64,000 nt of DNA. It comes from an uncultured Clostridia bacterium. GTDB lineage: Bacteria; Bacillota; Clostridia; Christensenellales; Borkfalkiaceae. The notes below the pieces were generated by a model that saw only the letters and a list, made by a program, of their open reading frames with translations, ran no database searches and was not told the DNA's origin. Of the stretch, positions 33,418 through 41,161 are shown piece after piece. The stretch's first letter is position 1. The number at the start of each line of letters is the position of its first letter. The stretch lies in contig CANQQY010000007.1 in assembly GCA_947626105.1 (NCBI GenBank), forward strand, positions 1 to 64,000, written 5' to 3'. The position numbers and the translations under genes were made by a program.

Positions 33418-36400
33418 TCACATGACCGTATCGCCGCCCAAACGCGATTCGACCTCGGAGAGCTTGACGGAGACGATCTTACTTACGCCCTTTTCCTCCA
33501 TCGTGACGCCGAACAGGCTGTCCGCCTGGTTCATCGTCGGCTTTCTGTGCGTGATGACGATAAACTGCGTATCCTGCGAGAATTTTTTGAGATATTTTGC
33601 GAATCTGTCCACGTTCGCCTCGTCGAGGGCGGCTTCGATCTCGTCGAGGATACAGAAAGGCATCGGGTTCGCCTTCAAGATCGCAAACAGGATCGCGATC
33701 GCGGTGAGCGCGCGCTCGCCGCCCGACAGGAGCGAGATCTTGGTGAGTTTTTTCCCGGGCGGGCAGGCGATGATCTCCACGCCCGCGTCGAGCGGATCGG
33801 CGCAGTCCGTGTAGTCGAGCTGCATTTCCGCCTTGCCGCCGCCGAAAAGTTCCTTAAAGATCTGGGTAAAGTTCTTGTTGATCTCGTTGAAGCCCTCGTC
33901 GAACCGCTTCTGCATCTCCGCTTTCAGCTGTTCGAGCACGGACGTGAGATCGACGATCCCCTTGTCGAGATCCTCTTTCTGGGTGACCATGTCCGAATAC
34001 CGCTCGAAAAGCGCCGCATAATCTTCCTCCGCGTGCGGGTTGACGGCGCCGAGCGAAGTGATCTTCCGCTTTAAGTTGGCGATGTTGTTTGCCGCCTGCG
34101 AGAGGTCGTACTCGGGATCGCGGTACGGGAGCGCCGTCTCGTAGGTGAGAGAGTACTCCTCCTCGATCCGCTGTTTCATGTTTTCGAGGCTGGATTCCGC
34201 TTTGGAGATCTCGAGCTCGCTCTGATGTTTTTTCTCGGAGAGGGTCATCTGCTTTGTGAGAAGCCCGCGCTTCTCCTCGGCGAGGGTGTTCTGTTTGAGA
34301 TAGACTTCCTTCTTCCGCGTTTCCGCCTCGGCGATCTTGTCGCGGAGAAGGGCGACTGCGTGCTGTTCCTCGAGGGTCAGCGCCGCCTTTTCCTCGTCCC
34401 GTTTGAGCGCTTCGATCTGCTGTTCCGTGCCCGCGACGGACGCCCGCGTCTCTTCCACTTTTTTGAGAAGGCTCTCCTTCTCCCCGAGGAGCCGTTTGAC
34501 GTTTTCGCTCTCCGCCGCCGACGTGCTCGCGAGCGTTGCGCTCTCGACTTGAAGGGCGTGGAGCTTTTCCGAGAGCGCGTCCCGCGTCTCTTTGAGTTTC
34601 CCGCTCTCCGCCTCCCGTTCGGTGGCCTCCTGCGCCGCTTCGCTGCGGATCCTGCTCAAAAGTTCTTCGCTCTCCGCCGAAGAGAGCACCTCGCTTTGCA
34701 GCTCGTCCGCCTTCTTCGTGAGCTGTGCAAGCAGGGCGGTGTAGTCCGAAATATCCTTTTCGGCGTCCGCGATCAGGGAATCCACGGCGATCTCGCGCTG
34801 GGAGACCGCGGCGAAATTTGCCGTCTCTTCCTGTACCTTGACGCGGAACGCCTCGTACTTTGCCCTTGCGGCGTCGAGATCCCTGCCGCAGGATTCGAGC
34901 GCGCCTTTCAGCTTTTCGGCGGTCGCTCTCTTCTTCGCGATCTCCTCTTCGCACTCCTTGATCTTGCGTTCGCCCGCGAGGAGCTGTCCGCTCTCCCGCC
35001 GCCGCGAGCCGCCCGTAATGGCGCCCGAGGTCGCGATCGTATCCCCGTCGAGCGTTACGATGCGGAAGGCGTGCGGATACCGCTTGGCGATCGCCGTCGC
35101 GCTCGCGATCGTGTCGCAGACGAGGGTATTCCCGAGAAGATTCGTAATGACGCTCTCGTAGTAGCGGTCGTATTTTACGAGCTCGTCGCAGAGCCCTACC
35201 GCGCCGCTTTCACGGAGCGCCATCTGCACCTCGCGGCTGTTCGCGCGGGCGCGCATACCGTCCACGGGCAGGAAGGTGACGATGCCCCAACCCGTCTTTT
35301 TGAGATATTCGACGAGATAGCGGGCGTCGTCCTGCGTGGCGGTGACGATGTTCTGCATCGCCGCGCCGAAGGCGGTCTCGACGGCGACCTCGTACTTTTT
35401 ATCGGTGCGGACGATATCCGCGATCGTGCCCTTGACTCTGCTCCCGACTTCGGGATTGCGCCGCGCTTCGAGCTGCAAACGGCGCACCGAGTCGCGGTAG
35501 CCCTCGAATTGGTTTTTGAGACTTTTGTACATCTCAAGGTTGTTGGTATAATTTGCGATGGAGGTATTGCAATCGACGATCTCCTGCGAGATCCTACGCT
35601 CGCTGTTGGCAAGGTCGGCGATCTCGGAGGCAAGTTCGCTCTCCTCTTCGCTGCGCTTGTCGAGGAAATCGGTACACGCCTTTTTGAGGGAAGCGCACTC
35701 CGCCTTTTGGCGGGAATATTCCTCTTTGCGCGCCTCTGCCTTGGCGATTGCCTCGCGCACTTCCGCCGCCCTGTCCTGCGCGGCGTCGCGCTTTGCCGCA
35801 AGACTTCCCGCGTTTGCCCTTAGATCTGCAAGATCTTCGACGGAAGAGAGTTCGCTCGCGCGCTTTTCGACGGAGACCTTTTCGTAGGCAAGGATACGCG
35901 CTTCCGCCTCTTGCAGTTTTCTCGTGAGCTCCGCGCTCTCCCGTCCGATTTCGGCGGAACGCTTCTCGCTTTCCGCCGTGCGCTTTGCGCTCTCCGCGAC
36001 GAGTCCCTCGATCTCCTTCGTGCGGCGGATGGAATAGGCGATCTCGTCCGAAGCCGCCGTGAGCTCGCGGCGGTACGCCTTGATGCGCTCGCCGAGCACC
36101 CTCGCTTCCCCCGTCTTGTGCTCCATGCCGACTTCGTAGAGGCGCAGATTGTCGTTGAGCGTGCGGAGCTCTTCGTCCGTCTGCCCGATCTTCCCGCGCG
36201 CCTCTATCTCCTCGCTGTCGAGGACGGCAAGGCGGGATTCCACACTGCCGAGCGCTTCCTCCGCCTCGCGGATCCGGGCGCGGTGCCGTTCGGTCTCCTC
36301 CGTGAAATTTTCGTAGCGGAGAAGGTATGTATTGACTTCCTCGCGGCGGAGCTCCTCATAATACCCGCGGTACTTGCGGGAGACTTCCGCCTGCTGTTCG

Positions 36401-37014
36401 AGGGGGCGGAGCTGTTTTTCCGCCTCGTCCATGCGCTGGACGAATACGGTGAGGTTGTCCTTTGCGCTCTCGAGCTTGCGCTCGATCTCCCCCTTTTGGA
36501 GTTTGAATTTCATGACGCCCGTCGCCTCTTCGAACACGGCGCGCCTGTCCTCGGGTTTGGCGTTCATGATGAGATCGACCCTGTTCTGCCCGATGATGGA
36601 ATAGCCCTCTTTGCCGATGCCGACGTCGTGCAGGAGCGCGACGATCTCTTTGAGACGGCAGGGCTGCATATTGAGGAGATATTCGCTCTCCCCCGAGCGG
36701 TAGAGACGGCGGGTCATGGCGACCTCGCTGTATTCGATATTGAAGAGGTGATTGGAGTTATCGAAAACGAGCGTCACCTCGCAGTAGCTAAGCTGGCGGC
36801 GGGTCTCCGTGCCGTTGAAAATGACGTCCTGCATGGAAGTGCCGCGCAGCGCCTTTGCGGACTGCTCGCCGAGCACCCACCGCACGGCGTCCGCGACGTT
36901 GGATTTTCCGCAGCCGTTGGGCCCCACGATACAGGTGACTCCGTCCTCGAATTTGATGGAAGTCTTATCCGCAAAGGATTTGAAGCCGACCACCCTGATT
37001 TCTTTCAGATTCAA
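33418..37014 (-). CDS. smc: Chromosome partition protein SMC
   Basis: A 1198-residue condensin ATPase that, with ScpA and ScpB, organises and segregates the chromosome. The N-terminal head has GPNGCGKSN (31-39). Two long coiled coils flank a hinge at about 500-660 (KGTIADIVRTDKKYEVAVE and TLDGDTIATSGAITGGS are hinge-typical). The C-terminal head carries LSGGERALTAIAILFA and the Walker B FCILDEIEAALD. No ATG is available at the conserved start; TTG 37014 is chosen because it gives MNLKEIRVVGFKSF, has AGAGGGA upstream, and overlaps the rnc stop codon (TTGA). Confidence 0.96.
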   Translation of the reverse strand: MNLKEIRVVGFKSFADKTSIKFEDGVTCIVGPNGCGKSNVADAVRWVLGEQSAKALRGTSMQDVIFNGTETRRQLSYCEVTLVFDNSNHLFNIEYSEVAMTRRLYRSGESEYLLNMQPCRLKEIVALLHDVGIGKEGYSIIGQNRVDLIMNAKPEDRRAVFEEATGVMKFKLQKGEIERKLESAKDNLTVFVQRMDEAEKQLRPLEQQAEVSRKYRGYYEELRREEVNTYLLRYENFTEETERHRARIREAEEALGSVESRLAVLDSEEIEARGKIGQTDEELRTLNDNLRLYEVGMEHKTGEARVLGERIKAYRRELTAASDEIAYSIRRTKEIEGLVAESAKRTAESEKRSAEIGRESAELTRKLQEAEARILAYEKVSVEKRASELSSVEDLADLRANAGSLAAKRDAAQDRAAEVREAIAKAEARKEEYSRQKAECASLKKACTDFLDKRSEEESELASEIADLANSERRISQEIVDCNTSIANYTNNLEMYKSLKNQFEGYRDSVRRLQLEARRNPEVGSRVKGTIADIVRTDKKYEVAVETAFGAAMQNIVTATQDDARYLVEYLKKTGWGIVTFLPVDGMRARANSREVQMALRESGAVGLCDELVKYDRYYESVITNLLGNTLVCDTIASATAIAKRYPHAFRIVTLDGDTIATSGAITGGSRRRESGQLLAGERKIKECEEEIAKKRATAEKLKGALESCGRDLDAARAKYEAFRVKVQEETANFAAVSQREIAVDSLIADAEKDISDYTALLAQLTKKADELQSEVLSSAESEELLSRIRSEAAQEATEREAESGKLKETRDALSEKLHALQVESATLASTSAAESENVKRLLGEKESLLKKVEETRASVAGTEQQIEALKRDEEKAALTLEEQHAVALLRDKIAEAETRKKEVYLKQNTLAEEKRGLLTKQMTLSEKKHQSELEISKAESSLENMKQRIEEEYSLTYETALPYRDPEYDLSQAANNIANLKRKITSLGAVNPHAEEDYAALFERYSDMVTQKEDLDKGIVDLTSVLEQLKAEMQKRFDEGFNEINKNFTQIFKELFGGGKAEMQLDYTDCADPLDAGVEIIACPPGKKLTKISLLSGGERALTAIAILFAILKANPMPFCILDEIEAALDEANVDRFAKYLKKFSQDTQFIVITHRKPTMNQADSLFGVTMEEKGVSKIVSVKLSEVESRLGGDTVM

Positions 37015-37685
37015 TGTTTTTCCCTCTCTTTGAGTTTTTGAAGTAGCCTCGCGGCGGCTTCCTCCTTCGCCGCCTGTTTGCTCCTGCCCTTTCCTTCCGC
37101 GCGCACCCCGAGCGCTTCGGCCTCGGCAGAAAAGCCGTCCTCCGTCCGTCCGAGACGGTACGCGGGGGGTTCCTTGACCCGCTCCTGCGTGTATTCCTGT
37201 AACACCGTAATGGGGTTTGCGGGACTCGTATAGGAAAGATTTCTGTCGAGAAAGGCGCGGGCGGCGGAAAGCCCCCCGTCCAGATAGATCCCCGCGACGA
37301 CCGCCTCGAAGAGGCTCGAACGGAGTTTCCCGTCCTTGCCGCCGAGATCGCTCTCCTGGTTGGAGTGCCTCAAAAAGTCCATCAGGCGGAGTTTCTCGGC
37401 GACGGGCGTCAGCGCCTCTTTTGAAACGTATCCCTTTCGAAGATCGGTGAGTTTCCCCTCTCCCGCGTGGGTCGAGCGGTAGAGCTCGTCCGAGACGATG
37501 AACTGCAAAACGGCGTCCCCCAAAAATTCCAGCCGCTCGTTGTCCTCGCCCCCGTGGGCGACGTTGTTGCGGTAGGTGGAATGGGTGAAGCATGTTTTCA
37601 GAAGTTCCTTATCGCGGAAGGTATAGCCGATCGCCCTCTCCGCCTGCAAAAAGGTCTCCTCCGACCAGTCCTGCCCGTTTTTCAC
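37011..37685 (-). CDS. rnc: Ribonuclease III
   Basis: A 224-residue double-strand-specific endoribonuclease for rRNA and mRNA processing. The catalytic signature is ERLEFLGDAVLQF (about 43-55), with SLFEAVVAGIYLDGG (about 118-132) holding the second acidic pair. A C-terminal dsRNA-binding domain runs from about 150 to 222. It overlaps plsX by four bases and smc by four bases. Given the many long hairpins in this genome's intergenic regions, it is a plausible processor of them. Confidence 0.96.
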   Translation of the reverse strand: MKNGQDWSEETFLQAERAIGYTFRDKELLKTCFTHSTYRNNVAHGGEDNERLEFLGDAVLQFIVSDELYRSTHAGEGKLTDLRKGYVSKEALTPVAEKLRLMDFLRHSNQESDLGGKDGKLRSSLFEAVVAGIYLDGGLSAARAFLDRNLSYTSPANPITVLQEYTQERVKEPPAYRLGRTEDGFSAEAEALGVRAEGKGRSKQAAKEEAAARLLQKLKEREKH

Positions 37686-38701
37686 GCTTCCTCCGTAAAC
37701 CCGACGTGCGAAAGCATTTCGGAGATCCTTCCGATGAGATCCCCCTCGTAGGCTTCCACCACTTGCAGGACGGCGGGAGTGATGCTGTCCGCCTTAGAGG
37801 AACCGTGGCACTTGACGACGAGTTTTTTGAGCCCCAAAAAGGGCGAACCGCCGAGGCGCGCATAATCGAGCATCCCCCTCAAACGGTTGATCTGCTTGCG
37901 GGCGCAGAGATAGCTTAGCTTACCCGAAAAATTCTTTTTGAACTCCGCTTTGAGCACGGCGGAGACCGTCTTTCCGCAGCCCTCTACGGATTTTAAGGCG
38001 ATATTGCCCGAGAACCCGTCCGCGACGACGATATCGACGTCCCCGTACATGATGTCCCGCCCCTCGACGTTTCCCACAAAATCAATGTCGGGAAGCTCTT
38101 TGAGGAGCCGGTACGCCTCTTGGTGGAGTTGGTCTCCCTTGTGATCCTCCGTGCCGTTGTTGAGAAGTCCCACCTTCGGATCCTTGACGCCGCGCGCCAT
38201 GGCGTAAGCGGTCGCCATGATGCCGAACTGGGCAAGATAGGCAGGCTTACACTCCGCATTCGCGCCGCAGTCGCAAAGAAGCGTCTGCGTGCCGCGCACA
38301 TTCGGGATCCCGGGGCAGAGCGCGGGGCGCATGATCCCCTTGATCCTGCCGATGTGCATGATCCCCCCCGTGAGCACGGCGCCGGTGCTCCCCGCCGAGA
38401 GGAACCCCGCGACGGTATCGTCCTCTTTCAGCCGTCTGAGCCCGACGACGAGAGAGCTGTCCCGCTTCTGCCGTACGGCGAGCGTGGGACTGTCGTCGTT
38501 CGTGATGACTTCGGTGCACGGAACGACTTCCACGCGGCTGTCGTCGAAACTGTATTTGTCGAGCTCGTGCGCGACGAGGGCTTCGTCCCCCGTGAACACG
38601 AGCATAATATCCTTTCTCTTTTCCAGCGCAAGAAGCGCGCCTTTTACGATCTCGGACGGGGCGTTGTCCCCGCCCATAGCGTCCACAATGACTTTCAACA
38701 T
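37682..38701 (-). CDS. plsX: Phosphate acyltransferase PlsX
   Basis: A 339-residue enzyme making acyl-phosphate from acyl-ACP for PlsY, the first committed step of phospholipid synthesis in Firmicutes. It begins KVIVDAMGGDNAPSEIVKGA (split, 3-22) and has GFLSAGSTGAVLTGG (about 98-112) and VVADGFSGNIALKSVEG (about 219-235). It leads plsX-rnc-smc; acpP, often between plsX and rnc, is absent here. Confidence 0.97.
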   Translation of the reverse strand: MLKVIVDAMGGDNAPSEIVKGALLALEKRKDIMLVFTGDEALVAHELDKYSFDDSRVEVVPCTEVITNDDSPTLAVRQKRDSSLVVGLRRLKEDDTVAGFLSAGSTGAVLTGGIMHIGRIKGIMRPALCPGIPNVRGTQTLLCDCGANAECKPAYLAQFGIMATAYAMARGVKDPKVGLLNNGTEDHKGDQLHQEAYRLLKELPDIDFVGNVEGRDIMYGDVDIVVADGFSGNIALKSVEGCGKTVSAVLKAEFKKNFSGKLSYLCARKQINRLRGMLDYARLGGSPFLGLKKLVVKCHGSSKADSITPAVLQVVEAYEGDLIGRISEMLSHVGFTEEA

Positions 38702-38736
38702 TTTGTTATCTCCTTGGCATACAGCGATACGGAATG

Positions 38737-38765
38737 ATTATAGCATTTTTTTCCCGAAAAGTAAA
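38737..38765 (-). promoter_or_regulatory. Promoter of plsX-rnc-smc
   Basis: Read leftward, TTTACT (38760-38765), 17 bases, TATAAT (38737-38742). AAGGAG precedes the plsX ATG. Confidence 0.75.
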
Positions 38766-38798
38766 CCTTTTCAACGAAAAACCCGAAAATGAAAGAGG

Positions 38799-38804
38799 TA
38801 TAAT
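38799..38804 (+). promoter_or_regulatory. -10 box of mazF
   Basis: TATAAT with no good -35 at the expected distance (sequence gaaaaa). Initiation near 38811 would give a leader of about 86 nt that contains the hairpin at 38835-38884. Confidence 0.5.
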
Positions 38805-38834
38805 CGGGGGAAACACTGTCAAAACTTTGACTGC

Positions 38835-38884
38835 GGTGAGCATGCAACTTTCCCGCTACATAGAATGATAGCGGAAGGCTCACC
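38835..38884 (+). promoter_or_regulatory. Leader hairpin of mazF with a UACAU site
   Basis: Outer arms GGTGAGC (38835-38841) and GCTCACC (38878-38884) enclose an inner stem CCGCTA/TAGCGG (38853-38858 and 38869-38874) flanked by TT/AA pairs. The pentamer UACAU (38857-38861), the known cleavage site of Bacillus MazF/EndoA, spans the stem-loop junction. The hairpin ends five bases before AGAGGT, the ribosome-binding site. Auto-cleavage control is my inference. Confidence 0.6.
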
Positions 38885-38896
38885 AAAGAGGTAATT

Positions 38897-39247
38897 ATGA
38901 TCGTCAAACGCGGAGAACTCTATTATGCGGATTTGAGCCCCGTCGTGGGGAGCGAACAGGGCGGCGTGCGCCCCGTGCTCGTCGTGCAGAACGACACGGG
39001 AAACAAGTATTCCCCCACCGTGATCGCGGCGGCGGTGACGAGCAAGATCCACAAGGCGAGGCTCCCCACGCACATCGAGCTGCCCTCCGCCTTCGGGCTC
39101 GCAAAGGACAGCGTCATCCTCCTCGAACAGATCCGCACCATCGACAAAAAACGTCTGATGTCGCGCATCGGAGAGCTCCCCCCCGCCACGATGTCGCGCG
39201 TCAACCGCGCCATTCTCATCAGCCTCGGCTTCGGAGAAAGCGTGTGA
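38897..39247 (+). CDS. mazF: MazF/EndoA-type mRNA interferase
   Basis: A 116-residue endoribonuclease toxin very like Bacillus EndoA (NdoA). It starts [20 protein letters not shown] (1-20), then [13 protein letters not shown], and has the catalytic Thr in [16 protein letters not shown] and [14 protein letters not shown]. Family members cut single-stranded mRNA at UACAU or related sites and are normally held inactive by MazE encoded just upstream. No MazE-sized ORF is present here: the space to plsX is a leader hairpin. The antitoxin must be elsewhere, or control must differ. A terminator follows. Confidence 0.95.
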   Translation: MIVKRGELYYADLSPVVGSEQGGVRPVLVVQNDTGNKYSPTVIAAAVTSKIHKARLPTHIELPSAFGLAKDSVILLEQIRTIDKKRLMSRIGELPPATMSRVNRAILISLGFGESV

Positions 39248-39266
39248 TTTTTCTGTTTTATCAAAG

Positions 39267-39292
39267 GAATCCGCCCGCAAGGGCGGTTTTCT
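39267..39292 (+). terminator. Terminator of mazF
   Basis: CCGCCC-GCAA-GGGCGG followed by TTTTCT, ending just before the -35 of the aminopeptidase promoter. Confidence 0.85.
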
Positions 39293-39293
39293 C

Positions 39294-39322
39294 TTGCCCC
39301 GAACCGTTTATTGTGCTATAAT
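39294..39322 (+). promoter_or_regulatory. Promoter of the M18 aminopeptidase
   Basis: TTGCCC (39294-39299), 17 bases, TATAAT (39317-39322). GGAGGG lies just before the ATG at 39358. Confidence 0.7.
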
Positions 39323-39357
39323 CTGTGGTATAAAAAAAGAAAACAACGGAGGGTATC

Positions 39358-40755
39358 ATGTCCGAAAAGACCAAAGGGCAAAAGCTCTTAAAGGAGCTTT
39401 CTTACAAAAAACAGAACTACTTCGAAGCCGCTTCCGAAGAGGAAAAAAAGGCGATCTTCGACTATGCGGAAGGCTACAAAGCCTTTCTCGACGCCGCAAA
39501 GACGGAGCGGGAAGCCTGCGCGGAGAGCGTCGCGCTCGCAAAGAAAAAAGGATTTTCGGAGTACAAATTCGGCGATCCGCTGAAAGCGGGCGATCAAAAG
39601 TACTTCGTCAACCGCGGAAAGTCCGTCGTCGTGTTCCGCGTGGGGTCTCTTCCCCTCGAAGAGGACGGCATCCGCATCATCGCCTCCCATATCGACGCGC
39701 CCCGCGTGGATATCAAGCAAAATCCGCTCTATGAGGACAGCGGCATGGCGTTTTTGAAAACGCATTACTACGGCGGGATCAAAAAATACCAATGGACGGC
39801 GATCCCGCTCGCCCTGCACGGCGCCGTCGTCTTAAAGGACGGCACAAAGGTTGAGATCCGCGTCGGCGAGGACGCGGGCGACCCCGTATTCTACATCAAC
39901 GACCTTCTCCCCCACCTCGGGCAGGAGCAGATGAGCGGCCACGCCAACAAACTCATCGAGGGAGAACAGCTCAACGTCCTCGTGGGCGGGCTTCCCTATC
40001 CCGACGAGGAAGTGAGCGACAAAATCAAGCTCACCGTCCTCTCCATCCTGCACGACAAATACGGCATGTGCGAAGAGGATTTCCTCTCCGCGGAGCTCTC
40101 GGCAGTCCCCGCCTATCCCGCGCGGGACGTCGGGTTCGACAGGGCGCTCATCGGCGCCTACGGGCATGACGACAGAGTCTGCGCCTACCCCGCCCTCACG
40201 GCAGTCCTCGACAACGAGACGCCGCACACCGTGCTTGCAATGCTCGTCGACAAAGAGGAGATCGGCAGCGAGGGAAACACGGGGATCCAGTCCAAAGTGT
40301 ATGAGGATCTCATGGAAGAGATCTCGATCGCCCTCGGGGCGAACTTCCGCAAGGTGAGAGCGGCTTCCAAGTGCCTTTCCTCGGACGTCACGGCGGCGTA
40401 CGACCCCAACTTTGCAAATGTGTACGAGAAGATGAACGCCGCCATTCTTTCCTGCGGCACGGCGATGTGCAAATTCACGGGTTCCCGCGGCAAGAGCGGA
40501 AGCAACGACGCAAACGCCGAATTTATCGGCGAAGTCAGGAAGATGTTTGAAAAAGACGGCGTCGTCTGGCAGACGGCGGAACTCGGCAAGGTGGATATCG
40601 GCGGCGGGGGGACGGTCGCGAAATTCGTCGCAAATCTCAATATCGACACCGTGGATCTGGGCGTGCCCGTCATCTCGATGCACGCCCCGTGGGAAGTCAT
40701 CTCCAAAGCCGACCTTTACAGCAACTACAAGGCATTTTTGGCATTTATGAAATAA
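39358..40755 (+). CDS. M18-family aminopeptidase
   Basis: A 465-residue cytosolic zinc aminopeptidase of the aspartyl aminopeptidase/LAP4 type, releasing N-terminal residues from peptides. Metal and active-site regions visible are IIASHIDAPRVD (first His, about 102-113), YGHDDRVCAYPAL (about 263), DKEEIGSEGNTGI (about 298) and the C-terminal VPVISMHAPWEVISK with the last His. Length is typical. It is monocistronic, between two terminators. Confidence 0.95.
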   Translation: MSEKTKGQKLLKELSYKKQNYFEAASEEEKKAIFDYAEGYKAFLDAAKTEREACAESVALAKKKGFSEYKFGDPLKAGDQKYFVNRGKSVVVFRVGSLPLEEDGIRIIASHIDAPRVDIKQNPLYEDSGMAFLKTHYYGGIKKYQWTAIPLALHGAVVLKDGTKVEIRVGEDAGDPVFYINDLLPHLGQEQMSGHANKLIEGEQLNVLVGGLPYPDEEVSDKIKLTVLSILHDKYGMCEEDFLSAELSAVPAYPARDVGFDRALIGAYGHDDRVCAYPALTAVLDNETPHTVLAMLVDKEEIGSEGNTGIQSKVYEDLMEEISIALGANFRKVRAASKCLSSDVTAAYDPNFANVYEKMNAAILSCGTAMCKFTGSRGKSGSNDANAEFIGEVRKMFEKDGVVWQTAELGKVDIGGGGTVAKFVANLNIDTVDLGVPVISMHAPWEVISKADLYSNYKAFLAFMK

Positions 40756-40773
40756 GCGTTTGAAAACATGGAA

Positions 40774-40800
40774 AAAGCGCCTCTCGGCGCTTTTTTATTT
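40774..40800 (+). terminator. Terminator of the aminopeptidase gene
   Basis: AAGCGCC-TCTC-GGCGCTT followed by TTTTATTT. Confidence 0.9.
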
Positions 40801-41030
40801 CTCGTTTGTCCCTCGCCAAGCCCTACCCCCTTCGGGGTGGAGCAACGCATTCTGCCAAAAAGTTGGGAACTTTTGGCGCGTTGCTCCACCCCTTCAAAGG
40901 GGGCAGGTTCCCCCCACCACCGCCTGCGGCGGAGCCTCCCCCCAAAGGGGGTAGGCCTTGCGTCGTTTGTCTCAAAAAGGGTAGGCCTTAGCGGGGCGAG
41001 CAAAGAAATCGCGCGAAAACAAACGAATAC
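40801..41030. repeat. Family B repeat and family C right-end remnant
   Basis: Family B lies at about 40826-40960 (ttggcgcgttgctccacccc, split copies). Bases 40985-41020 resemble the right arm of family C (gagcaaagaaatcgcgcg-aaaac), without a matching left arm. No gene is present. Confidence 0.6.
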
Positions 41031-41058
41031 AAAAAAGAGAGGCAAACCTCTCTTTTTT
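41031..41058. terminator. Bidirectional terminator
   Basis: AAAAAAGAGAGG-CAAA-CCTCTCTTTTTT, symmetric with tracts on both sides. It likely ends the leftward surface-lipoprotein transcript (stop 41162). Bases 41059-41161 hold nothing I recognise. Confidence 0.85.
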
Positions 41059-41161
41059 GTTGTGTGGATATTTACGGGCAAGGAGATTACCCGTCTGTGA
41101 GCTTTGTTGGTTTTTACCGCACTTCATTTTTCAAAATGATGCAACGGAGCTCGAAGCCCGA

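Noticed and set aside
33854-35823. Long alternative frames across smc
   Set aside because: They overlap the coiled-coil coding region in other frames; only the smc frame gives family motifs.
38289-38792. Possible antitoxin ORF upstream of mazF
   Set aside because: It is antisense to plsX, does not resemble MazE, and has no ribosome-binding site.
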